Shown: positions 1-10,265 of the stretch, piece by piece | Layout of the letters: every line of letters starts with the position of its first letter | How positions within the stretch are numbered: the first letter of the stretch is position 1 | Assembly (NCBI GenBank): GCA_003255065.1 | Contig: QAOA01001120.1 | Span: 247,510 to 311,509 of the forward strand | Direction: 5' to 3' | DNA length: 64,000 nt | Origin: Cercis canadensis | Taxonomy: Eukaryota; Streptophyta; Magnoliopsida; Fabales; Fabaceae | The notes under the pieces: model-generated | The model's input: the letters and a program-made list of their open reading frames with translations, nothing else | What the model was told of the DNA's origin: nothing | Database searches by the model: none | Program-made: the position numbers and the translations under genes

Positions 1-625
1 GATAAGATCTACTTTACCTGCCTCTGTATATTAAAGAACAAAACTTACCTACCTATACCTAATCGAATGGACTAGAAAAAAGGCATAAAGAGGGCAATAG
101 AAATAAAGCATGTTAAACAAGAGGAAATTTCTTATATACTTTTAATATTTATATAATATGTTATATCACGTAAGAATAATTAATATATAAATAATATATG
201 TATAAATTAATTATTTTTAAATTTATTTAAAAAATAAAATAAAATATATTTTATATATAATAAAATATAAAAATGATATATACTTGTTACGTCAGTGTAG
301 TATAGTGTAATATGACATTACCCACATGATATCATAAACTTTACGTAAACAAGACTACTCAAGCCAACACAGGTTGGACTTGGGCCCAAGACACCTGGTC
401 TTGCTCCTTCTCCCACTATCTGTGGCCCAATCAATCCAGTAACTTGCAAAAGAGTTTGGTGTCTCTAAACAGAGTCACTGTTCCATTGATCAAATGCTTT
501 GGAGGGTTAACCTTTCAGTTTTCACAGATTGACAAGCAGAAAAAGATATGCCACCTTTTGAAAGGCCTCTAAACTAACCCCTTTGGTTGTTCTTTAAGAA
601 AGTTAACATTTTTTTTTTTCTTGCA
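1..625. other. AT-rich upstream region with repeat-family segment
   Basis: No gene is seen. Bases about 120-330 are very AT-rich and resemble two other stretches of this window (about 16000-16151, and 37370-37500 in reverse), so they are probably a dispersed repeat. A pyrimidine tract ending TTGCAG at about 621-626 looks like a splice acceptor, so the next gene may have a leader exon in this interval. Confidence 0.5.
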
Positions 626-736
626 GAGTGATCATGCTCCCTGATAGTGTTCGCCCATGGCTTCTCCATGATATTAAATAAACAAGGCTCCCCTGCTTCA
701 GCAACTTGTACAATTTTGCTTAACATTGAGCAGCAA

Positions 737-1171
737 ATGGACTCTGAATCTTCCGCGAACAAACGCCGCTACGATATCACCATGTCAAAAAGAACCAGAA
801 AACCATTACAGTTTCTGCAGGCTAAGGAGAAACCAGTATCAGTGGGTGACCCAACTCTGGAAAATCTTTTTCAGGTAAAAGAAGGTGAGAATGGCCATAA
901 AAGCTTGAAGCAGCTGATCAATGGAGATGAGAAAGAGAAAATGGAGGTGGGTGAAGAAGGCAAGGGAAGAAATTCACTTGGCCAACATTTCAATGAAGAA
1001 GAGAAACATCTTCAACTAGTGAAGAGGCAACAACAAGGAAGCGTGCAAGGTTTGAGGTTCAAAAAATTGGTGTGTCGTTATACAAAAGTTTTGAGCCATT
1101 TGATGAAGGCTAAGCGTGATCCTTATAAAGGAGAATCTGGGAAGAAACCTGTGTTCAAGTTACCAATGTAG
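737..1171 (+). CDS. Small basic plant protein of unknown function
   Basis: The open frame reaches further upstream, but the first ATG that gives a sensible protein is at 737 and yields 144 residues. The product is lysine-, arginine- and glutamate-rich, with no signal peptide or membrane segment. It opens with an RRYDITMSKRTRKP motif, and its C-terminal half ends in a basic amphipathic stretch around KLVCRYTKVLSHLMKAKRDP. I recognise this as a plant-specific type of hypothetical protein but cannot name a family or function. A TTGCAG acceptor at 621-626 and a short out-of-frame upstream ORF (from about 634) suggest a spliced 5' leader. The start choice is inferred; an upstream coding exon cannot be excluded. 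Confidence 0.6.
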   Translation: MDSESSANKRRYDITMSKRTRKPLQFLQAKEKPVSVGDPTLENLFQVKEGENGHKSLKQLINGDEKEKMEVGEEGKGRNSLGQHFNEEEKHLQLVKRQQQGSVQGLRFKKLVCRYTKVLSHLMKAKRDPYKGESGKKPVFKLPM

Positions 1172-1734
1172 GTGTTTTTTGGATTTTTAGCTGATATTTT
1201 GATTCTTCCATTGCCACTTTCTGTCTAATTTTTGCTTCTCACATTGCTATTTCCTTCCTATTTCTGTTTTCCATCTTCTTTATTAAAGGCAAAATAAATT
1301 AGTTATAGATGTGCTTGAATATTGGCCAACAAAATGCCTTTTTTTGTCCCTTGGTACCTAAGGCCTTTTATGTAGTATCTGAGAACTGAGATATGTAATA
1401 TTAAATACTCAAATCAATATTATATTAGTTTTTTTTCCTTTTTTTTTTTTTTAATCTTTTTGGTTTGTGTTTGGCCTGAAGTATGTTAGTTAAAATTATG
1501 CCTTCCTCTACTTCTATCCTTTTAATCATAATATGGAAAATATTTTTCTCCACATAATTTGACACCCAAAATATTTTTTTAATGCTATCCTCACATAAAA
1601 TTTAATATTGTAAAGACTTAAATACAATTTTAATCTTTTATTTTCGTCAGATGAATATTTTAGTCTCCTTATTTACAAACAATACATTTTAATCCCTCAA
1701 TTCTTACAAAATAAATAATTTGGTCCACGTTATT
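1172..1734. other. AT-rich 3' flank, no gene seen
   Basis: Poly-T and A/T-rich sequence downstream of the first gene. Nothing coding or structured is visible apart from text of the kind common in degraded plant TIR elements. Confidence 0.4.
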
Positions 1735-1922
1735 AAGAGTATGTTTGATTTTAATTTTTAAAAATTATTTTGTTTTTTTTTAAAAAAAAAACCTTGTTTG
1801 ATATGATTATTTTTATTTATATGGTTTAAAAATTTATTTTTAAAATATTGTTCTAAAAACAAAATAGGATTATTTTTAAAAATAATTAAAAAAATAATAA
1901 AAACAAAATCAAACACACACTC
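1735..1922. mobile_element. MITE-like inverted repeat, family 1
   Basis: A roughly 190-bp A/T-rich palindrome. The left end contains GAGTATGTTTGATTTT and the right end AAAATCAAACACACACTC, which is its imperfect reverse complement; the arms continue inward through TTTTTAAAAATTATT-type sequence. No clean target-site duplication is visible. A second member of the family lies at about 53456-53676. Confidence 0.55.
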
Positions 1923-2091
1923 GTACCATTCAAAAACTAACGTGCTGTTAACTGACAGCCACGTGACAGTGAGGTAGATGCCACGCTGTGAGAAATTTTT
2001 TCTAAACCCTCTCGTTTAATCCATTTTGGTCATTTAAGGCACTTTTTTTTTCCCTACTCGCGGGAAGAACACACAGCCGCTCCGACGTGGG

Positions 2092-2403
2092 CCACCCAAT
2101 TAAACAACACCCCCACACCCACCACGAGCCACCGTTGCAGACCAAGAGCAAAACCAAACCCGTCATCAACCCTCACTGTGCTAGCAAGAACTGCTGCATT
2201 GCGAAGTTCATTGCGCAAGGGGTGCTGTTGCCACCGTGGACAGTAAGCTCCCCAATTCAACACCATCGCCGCACCCACCATGCACCACCGTTGCAGTCCA
2301 AGAGTAGAACCAAAGCCATCGTCAACCCTCTCTGTGCTAGCAAGAACTGCCAGATTGCAAAGGTCATTCCGTAAGGGGTGGTGTTGCCACCGCCGACGGT
2401 AAG
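2092..2403. repeat. Tandem duplication, 156-bp unit
   Basis: Two adjacent units repeat at an exact 156-bp spacing: CCCAAT at 2095 and 2251, ACCGTTGCAG at 2131 and 2287. It is GC-richer than its surroundings. Both units stay open on both strands, but the frames look like repeat translation rather than a gene. Confidence 0.8.
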
Positions 2404-2639
2404 GCACCATCGCAACAACTTCTTGATGAGAGCCACCACCACCACCACCACCAAACCTGATTCCTCTTCTTCCCCGAGCTATTGGTCCCCTGCCCCTCCC
2501 CCTCCCCCATTTTCAATTTTCTCCACTGCTTTCTCTCTCTGCGTATCCATGAGAGAGGAGAATTTGTTTTTTTCTTTTCAAAGAGGTGTTCAACAAAATC
2601 ACACTAAAAAGGACTCCATAACTTAATTAAATCATGCTC

Positions 2640-2992
2640 GTTAATACACATACAAACACAATATATTTAATATCATACATTATAATTATACAAATATTGT
2701 AATTCTAGTTTCAGAGTAAGTTCATGGGAACTACGACGTAAAAGTTGACAGCAACAATCCCAATTATACATTATAAGTAATTACATTCTAATGCATTGTT
2801 AACTTACCTATGAATTTATGATTGATGTTTGGAATATATGCATTATCATTCAAAGGATGAAATTCGCACTTTATATATTATATACAGTTGATTTATATAA
2901 TTTATAATTCTATGATCACCAATAATTCATCTCACATCTACTTCTCGAGTCCTTTCAGCAATGGCCCGCGCATCGCGCGGGAATAGTACTAG
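2640..2992 (+). mobile_element. Helitron 3' terminus (non-autonomous)
   Basis: Bases 2965-2981 form a perfect GC-rich hairpin, 7-bp stem CCCGCGC/GCGCGGG with an ATC loop. After 7 nt it is followed by CTAG (2989-2992) and then T. A short hairpin just before a terminal CTRR, inserted next to a T, is the standard 3' end of plant Helitrons. The 5' TC end was not located, so the start given is only a guess and the element may include the tandem repeat at 2092-2403. No Rep/helicase coding sequence is present. Confidence 0.72.
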
Positions 2993-3759
2993 TTACTATA
3001 ATGAGAGGGTTAAAACAAAAATTTCTCTCAACTTAGCATTTACGTCACGTGTCTGTCACAGTAGTAACAACATCTACATTATTGCCACGTGTCTATCACA
3101 TTAATAGCACTGTTAGTTTTTGGATTAATATCTTTACAAAATATCGAACTAATAAAAAGCAGATCTCGATATAGGCCATATGCTGTTGTACTTGAGCGGA
3201 AAATGGCCTTCCAATTTATACGACATCTTTACTCTTTTGCTTAATAATATCGATGTGGGACTTCACTTCAACCAAGCTACTTCACAACTGACTCTGCATT
3301 TTCTGTACAAACTCTACAGGCTCTGTTATAGAGACTAGTTGCTAGCTGCTGCTGTCATTATAGTAGATTAAAACAACGCCATCTATAAACTACAATCACA
3401 TGTTTTCCTCACTGTTTATGATCTTTCGGATCAAAAGGCTTCAATCCTAATATGATCTTAAGCTAGATACATAGACTTGTGGCTTTCATTTTAATAACAA
3501 GAGGACAAAGCCTGCAAAGCTCTACTTTATACCCATGCAACCGATTAATTTTTATCTGTTTAAAGAAAACTTTATCATACAAGCTCTTTATAGAAAAAAA
3601 AAAAAAAAAGTATTATGTTTATATATACTATTACTCTAAGATTAGAACATTGCAATTGCGAAAAAGAAAAAAGATAACATCATTGATAGTGCTACCTACA
3701 TTGAAAAGCTTTACCAAAATCTTGTGGTAGCTTTCTAGTGAAAGACAAAAATGAAAGTA
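2993..3759. other. Intergenic, no gene seen
   Basis: Contains the phrase CGATGTGGGACTT (about 3250), which resembles text common in plant LTR-type repeats, and an A-rich tract near 3593-3609. The open frame at 3479-3730 has low complexity and is not convincing. Confidence 0.4.
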
Positions 3760-4536
3760 GTATTATGATCATTTAGAGTAAGCATCTTAATGAATATGTC
3801 AATTCAGTAAGGCATTTTTGGTTGAAGAAATTAATTTGGTATATTTAACACGCTTCACTTAATAATTAGTAAAATTCTCACCAAATTTCTCCTAAACATT
3901 AAATTAAGATAGCTAACGTTTATCCTAAAAAGGCCAAGTATAATAATAGATGGGAGTTGAAAGCAGGGAGAAAATCACAAAAATTTCATTCTAGCCGAAA
4001 AAAGAAAAAGAAAAAAAAAAGGGAAGAAAAACAGGTTGAAATTAATAAAATCTCTTCTTTAATGTAAAAAACAAAAAATATTTTTAACATCCATCCTTGA
4101 AAATTTAACATATTTTTGTATGAACATTAAATCTTGCAGCATTTATTGAGAAAGATATTAAGGACAGCCACCTGATGTTGGAAAGATTTTTCTCTTGATA
4201 AAGGCAAAAGATGAGGAAGTAGCATTACACAAAATGAAAAGTGAAGTAAGTTTTGGTATTTTTCTTTCTGTGTATCAGATAGTTTACCTTCAAGTATATG
4301 TGGATCCTTATGTTACAGAAGTTGATTATCATTACTCTGCTTAAGAGCCTCCAAGAAGTGCCTGGGAACTTATATAAGGAATTCATGATGAGCAAGCTGG
4401 TTCCAGTGGCAGGGAATGTTTGTGAATCTAACCTTGGCATGGATGCTGACACAGCCAATGAGATTGCAAAGGAAATCAATGTCATTGTAAACTTAGCAGC
4501 CAACACCACTTCTGATGAAAAGTTTCTTTACCAATA
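3760..4536 (+). pseudogene. FAR/MS2 remnant A (exons 2-3 only)
   Basis: An exon-2-like segment (4140-4245) encodes the FIEK...FLLIKAKDEE stretch of fatty acyl reductases but carries one extra base after GGACAGCC, shifting the frame. An exon-3-like segment (about 4338-4525) encodes LQEVPGNLYKEFMMSKLVPV and the INVIVNLAANT stretch. Compared with the copies at 9960-10015 and 13520-13555, the exon 3 acceptor and first codons have been deleted between two CTGCTTAA direct repeats. The donor after exon 3 is altered as well (GAAAAGTTT instead of GAAAGGTTT). Exon 1 and exons 4-9 are absent. Confidence 0.8.
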
Positions 4537-4787
4537 CATATTAGTTTTTGATTTATTTTTTGTGTTACTTTAATTCTCGAATAATCACATTGTCCGCTAA
4601 ATCAATCATATGTAGCACAAAAAATAATCACTTAAAGGACTAAATTTGACGGGTACGTAGAAAGATTATTTGAAGACTAAAACGATACAAAAAATAAATT
4701 AAAAACTAAAGTGACATTTGAAAAATAATTCAATGATGATATTTAACTCTAATAATTATCACCTGCAGTCCAAATGTTAATAACACT
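4537..4787. repeat. Dispersed repeat upstream of FAR copy B
   Basis: Contains GACTAAA...ATAAATTAAAAACTAAAGTGACATTTG text, shared with about 10040-10110 (upstream of FAR copy C) and 63280-63350. This indicates a small dispersed element, one member of which was duplicated with the FAR promoter. Confidence 0.5.
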
Positions 4788-4796
4788 CTATAAATA
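4788..4796 (+). promoter_or_regulatory. TATA box of FAR copy B
   Basis: CTATAAATA lies 66 bp before the first ATG of copy B, a normal plant TATA-to-ATG distance for a short leader. The corresponding site in copy C (10167-10176) reads ACAATAAATA and is degraded. Confidence 0.55.
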
Positions 4797-4861
4797 CGAG
4801 CTATCAACTAATTAAAGCTACAAGCAGAACCTCTAGCATTGATCCTTACAAGTTTGAAAGA

Positions 4862-7800
4862 ATGAATTCTTACGTCCACAGCACCATGCTAACAGTATTT
4901 GCACCTCATAACCACTCATCCTGTGCCATTCCATTTGGTTGCACTAACAAAACCCACTTTCATCACTGTCACAACCAAATTCGAAGGCCTAAGACTAAGA
5001 GGAGCAGCATTAGCATTCTTTCTTCCCAAAATAACAAAACTGAAGGAAACTATAATGGCAGCCTCTCTTCTGCTTTAGAGAAGCCTAGAAAGAATTTCCA
5101 AGATGACACCTACAACACAACCACGACGGCAGACAGAAACCATAGTGATGGTATAGGCATTTACACTTTTCTTGAGGGGAAGAACTTCCTCATCACAGGT
5201 GCAACTGGGTTTGTGGCCAAAGGTACACCTCTCTTGCTTTCAGCATTTATGGGGATATTTCATTGAAGATTGCTAGAACAAAATAAAGTAGTGTATAGGC
5301 TCCATCTATTTTTTGTCCTTAGATGCAACGCTTATGCTTTCACCTTTGAAACTTCACTTANCTTGAGGGGAAGAACTTCCTCATCACAGGTGCAACTGGG
5401 TTTGTGGCCAAAGGTACACCTCTCTTGCTATCAGCATTTATGGGGATATTTCATTGAAGATTGCTAGAACAAAATAAAGTAGTGTATAGGCTCCATCTAT
5501 TTTTTGTCCTTAGATGCAACGCTTATGCTTTCACCTTTGAAACTTCACTTACTTTTTGTATAAATCTCCAATCTTGCAGTTTTCATTGAGAAGATATTGA
5601 GGACAGTTCCTAATGTGGAAAAAATATTTCTCTTGATCAAGGCAAAAGATAAGGAAGCAGCTCTAGAAAGATTGAGAACTGAGGTATTACCTTTTCTTCC
5701 CGCCCCCTCCCTCTAACGTATAAATTATATTCATGTTTATATTAAAGAAACTGATTACCATTTCTGTGACTACACAGATCATAGAGTGTGAACTGTTCAA
5801 GAAACTCCAAGAAGTGCATGGTAAATACTATGAGGGCTTTATGATGAGGAAGCTAGTGGCAGTGGCTGGGAATGTTTGTGAATCAAATCTTGGGATGGAT
5901 GCAGACATAGCACATGAGATTGCAAAGAGAGTTGATGTCATTATAAATTCAGCAGCCAATACCAAGTTTGATGAAAGGTTCACATACAGCACATACCATA
6001 AATGCTATCTTTTATTTAACTAATTGAGTTGACAGAGAGATGCCAAATAGGAAGGTACAATCTATGTTGATGACGTCAAGCATATTAGAAAACTGATATT
6101 TTGTCAAAACTAATTTCAGGTATGATGTTGCTCTTAACATCAATACCAAAGGGCCTTCTCGTCTCCTAAGCTTTGCCAAGACCTGCAAGAAAATCTGTGT
6201 TCTCCTTCATATATCAACTGGTATGTCATCAGAACAATTGAATAATGTAACAAGGACCTAACCCTATCTATATGTGGAGAGATTTAACTATTGTAAAAAT
6301 ATCCTGCAGCTTATGTCAATGGGGAAAGGCAAGGAATAATCAAGGAGAAGCCGTTTTATATGGGACAGAGTATTGCTAGGGAGAGGGAAACCTCAGAAAA
6401 TGAAGTACTTGTCCCCATGCTGGATATAGAAGCTGAAATCAAGTTGGCATCAAAATTAATGGAGTTTGTTAATGAGAATGAAGCTACACAAAAGATGAAA
6501 AAATTCGGTGTTCAAAGGTATCGAGCAGCTTTCAATTAGTTGTCTAATATTTTATCGCACATCTCTTACCTTGCCAAACAAGTAAAGTAGAAGCATTTTG
6601 ATAGGGCCAAACTTCATGGATGGGCAAACATTTACTCATTCACCAAGGCTATGGGTGAGATGTTGATAAATAGCACAAGAGGTGATATACCAGTTGTTAT
6701 CGTTCGCCCAACTGCGATTAAGAGCACCTATAGGGAGCCATTCCCGGGATGGATACAAGGAAACAGGTAATATCCTAACTTGAAAATTATATCATTAAGT
6801 ATAAAACCTGTAAGTCCTCATGATACTTCGTAATGCGAGAACTGTGTCTGTTTTTGCTGTGTCTGAAAATCAGAGTGCTTGATCCATTCATCTTATCATA
6901 TGGAAAAGGTCAACTTTCAGGAATGTTTGCAGATCCAGAAGCAATTTTGGACGTGGTAATTTTGGAACTCAAGTTTTACATAATTGTATCTGATGCACCA
7001 CAAGTTTTTCCCACTCACTTGAGAACTGATTTTATGCAGGTTCCAGTGGACATGGTAGTCAATGCTGCTATAGCTGCTATGGCAAAGCATGGGACTGCTA
7101 GAGATCTGAGCTAAATGTTTACCATATTGGATCATCCATGGAAAATCCAATTTCAATTGGTAATATATTTGAGTATGCTTATGATCACTTCAAGTCTTAT
7201 CCACTATTGGACTCGAAGGGAAATGAGATTGGCCTCTTTAGGATGAATTTTTTCAGCTCAATGTATAATTACTCATCTTACATTTCTAGTGAGATGACAA
7301 AACAAAGTGAGCCAATGGTGGCAACAGCTTTGGAACCCAAGCTGTATCGCAAGCTTAAAATGCAAAGCAAGAAGAGAGCAGAGTATTTTACTCAAATGGC
7401 CAAAATTTATGGGCCATACATGTTTTATAATGGAAGGTAAAATATAAATTAGCCTTCAAACACACATAATAACCACACACAGATATTTTCCTATTCTATT
7501 CCCTTCTTTTTGAGGACTTTGCAATAAAAATATTATTTTCTCTCACAACTTTATACAACAGAACACATGTTTGAATATAAGTTTGACGTAACGGTCATTT
7601 GAAGTCATGTAAATATGTGTCTTTTTTAGCACAATTGTAATCACAACCCGTACTCCTTTCTGTCGTTACATACAACTGTTTAACTGATGTGGATACAATA
7701 TGATCTTCTTCAAGGTTTGACAATGGCAATACGCAAAAATTAATGGAGGAAATGTCCAATGAAGAGATAAGGGACTTCTGGTTCAACATGAAGAGCGTAA

Positions 7801-7883
7801 ATTGGCAGCAATACTTTTCCAGGATTCATATTCCTGGTCTAAGAAAGCATATTTTGAAGAAAGAGCTTGTGTCTAGTAATTAA
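4862..7883 (+). pseudogene. FAR2-like: Fatty acyl-CoA/ACP reductase, MS2/FAR2 type (copy B, frameshifted)
   Basis: Nine exons can be read by GT/AG borders and by similarity to Arabidopsis MS2/FAR2: 4862-5222, 5580-5683, 5778-5977, 6120-6220, 6310-6517, 6605-6766, 6874-6955, 7040-7436, 7715-7883. Exon 1 has a basic, Ser/Thr-rich plastid-transit-like N-terminus and then the NAD(P)H-binding motif FLITGATGFVAK. Exon 6 carries the catalytic YxxxK (YSFTK). The C-terminal exons match the FAR_C domain. MS2-type enzymes reduce plastid acyl-ACP to fatty alcohol for the pollen wall (known for the family). One T is missing at about 7101 (GCTAGAGATCTG; copy D has GCTAGTAGATCTG), giving a TAA soon after, so the reading is broken unless this is a base-call error. 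A second piece of exon 1 (5362-5414) lies after N5361 and is probably an assembly duplicate. Confidence 0.85.
5167..5555. repeat. Direct repeat around single N (probable assembly artefact)
   Basis: About 193 bp before N5361 (5167-5360) recur almost identically after it (5362-5555), covering the end of FAR exon 1 and part of intron 1. A single N between two copies is what unmerged overlapping contig ends look like. Confidence 0.75.
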
Positions 7884-9390
7884 ATGTACTGTCTTTTCCT
7901 TCTCTTCTTGGCTTTGGCTCATCCCACAATTAAAGCCTCATTTGGATAGCATAGCTTACAAATTATTAGAGTTTTTCTCCTAGTATAAGTGCTTTTATGT
8001 AAGAAAAATGGTGTTTAGAAGTGTTTATATAAGTAGTTTATTAACCCCCAAAAAGTTATTTTTAGCTTATTTTATGAAGCTATTTTTTTAGGCTTTTTAG
8101 AAAAGCCTTATACGAAAGCTGATTTTTTTCTTGACTAGCAAGTTGTTTTTAAAATTTATAAGACAATTATATCTCCATTAATATTAGAAAATTCGTAGAA
8201 ATCTAACCTTTCATCTCCCACCTTTAAAACCCAACCTTTAAAAGTGTTTTTCAAGTATGTATCCAAATACTAAATAGCTTAATTTAAAAGGAGCTGATGG
8301 TATAAAAACTTTTCACAAAATACCTTCTTATGTAAGTGCTTAAATAAGTTGTTTATTGTTTACCTAAGTAGAAAACAAAGGCACAGCAGACCAACTTAAA
8401 AACTTGTACTGTCTAACACAACTGTATTGTCGACTCTATTCAAGCTTAGATCGCTGCACCTAACTTTGTAATCAGCAAGATTATCTCACAACATTACAAG
8501 CACGGCATTCTTGTACAACAAGCATGCTGATGTTATTCTCAGTGCAACATAGTTACATAGGTTACCATGTTGTGTGTCATCTTGTTACATTTTTGNAAAA
8601 ACTACCGTAGTTGTGGAAATAGTTTGAAATGTGCCTTATATGTGTAATTAGTTTGCAGATATACATTATTCAGAAGAATCACTCCTATTTGGATAGTATA
8701 ACTTACAATTTATTAGAGCTTTTCTACTAGTATAAGTACTTTTATGTAAGAAAAATAGTGTTTGGATAAGTTTATATAAGTAGTTTATTAATCCCCAAAA
8801 AACTATTTTTAGCTTATTTTATGAAGCCATTTTTTTAGGCTTCGTAGAAAAGCCTCATGCGAAAGCTGATTTTTTTCTTGACCAGCAAGTTGTTTTTAAA
8901 ATTTATAAGATAATTATATCCCCATTAATATTAGAAAATTTGTAGAAATCCAACATTTCATCTCCCACCTTTACGCAACCCTTAAAAGTGATTTTCAAAT
9001 ATGTATCCAAATACTAAATAACTTAATTTAAATGGGACAGATGATATAAAAACTTCTCACAAAATGCCTTCTTATGTAAGTGCCTAAATAAGTTGTTTAG
9101 CTAAGTAGAAAACAAAGGCACAACATACCAACTTAAAAAATTGTACTGTCTAACACAACTGTATTGTCGACTCAATTCAAGCTTAGATAGCTGCACCTAA
9201 CTTTGTAATCAGCAAGATTATCTCACAACATTACAAGCACGGCATTCTTGTACAACAAGCATGCTGATGTTATTCTCAGTGCAACATAGTTACATAGCTT
9301 ACAATGTTGTGTGTCATCTTGTTACATTTTTGCTTACATTCTAGTGATCAACTTATTTTCAGTGGCGTAATAAGCTTTGAACAAGAACAA
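7884..9390. repeat. Duplicated FAR downstream block (two units)
   Basis: Unit 1 (about 7927-8595) and unit 2 (about 8683-9360) are about 90% alike by eye and separated by a stretch after N8596. A third copy follows FAR copy D (18440-19110) and a shortened one follows copy C (12355-12600). The first part of each unit (TTTGGATA...TAAGTGCTTTTATGTAAG to GTATCCAAATACTAAATAG) has opposed TTTGGATA/TATCCAAA ends and looks like an old MITE. No coding content. Confidence 0.65.
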
Positions 9391-10110
9391 GTAGTATTAT
9401 GATCATTTAGAGTAAGCATCTTAATGAATATGTCAATTCAGTAAGGCATTTTCGGTTGAAGAAATCAATTTGGTATATTTAACACACTTCACTTAATAAT
9501 TAAGTAAAATTCTCACCAAATTTCTCCTAAACATTAAATTAAGATAGCTAACCTTTATCCTAAAAGGGCCAAGTATAATAATAGATGGGAGTTGAAAGCA
9601 GGGAGAAAATCACAAGAATTTCATTCTAGCCAAAAAAAGAAAAAAAAAAACAAAAAAAGGGGAAGAAAAACAGGTTGAAATTAATAAAATCTCTTCTTTA
9701 ATGTAAAAAACAAAAAAAGATTTTTAACATCCATCCTTGAAAATTTAACATATTTTTGTATGAACATTAAATCTTGCAGCGTTTATTGAAAAGATATTAA
9801 GGACAGCCACCTGATGTTGGAAAGATTTTTCTCTTGATCAAGGCAAAAGATGAGGAAGTAGCATTACACAGATTGGAAAGTGAAGTAAGTTTTGGTATTT
9901 TTCTTTCTGTGTTTCAGATAGTTTACCTTCAAGTATCTGTGGATCCTTATATTACAGATGTTGATTATCAATACTCTGCTTAATCAGATAAAAGACTGCG
10001 AACTGCTTAAGAGGAGTAATGAGTTTGGCAAGTAGAGTGATTATTTGAAGACTAAAGTGGCACAAAAAATAAATTAAAGACTAAAGTAATATTTGAAAAA
10101 TAATTCAGAG
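9391..10110 (+). pseudogene. FAR/MS2 remnant A2 (exon 2 and start of exon 3)
   Basis: The same upstream sequence as remnant A, then an exon-2-like segment (9780-9885) with the same extra base after GGACAGCC. The exon 3 acceptor and first codons are present (AATCAG then a reading like IKDCELLK) but break off at about 10012 into unrelated sequence, followed by the dispersed repeat also seen upstream of copy B. Confidence 0.75.
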
Positions 10111-10265
10111 ATGAAAAAGATATTAACTCTAATAATTATCACCTCAAGTCCAAATGTTAATAACACACAATAAATACGAGCTATCATCTAATTAGAGCTA
10201 CAAGCAGAACCTCTAGCATTGATCCTTACAAGTTTGAAAAAATTAATTCTTACCTCCACAGCACC

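Noticed and set aside
2054..2454. Proline/histidine- and tryptophan/valine-rich ORFs on both strands
   Set aside because: Translations of a 156-bp tandem repeat with no start context or domain.
7595..7789. Minus-strand 64-residue ORF repeated at 12020 and 18107
   Set aside because: It is the antisense reading of FAR exon 9 and the preceding intron, repeated only because the gene is duplicated.
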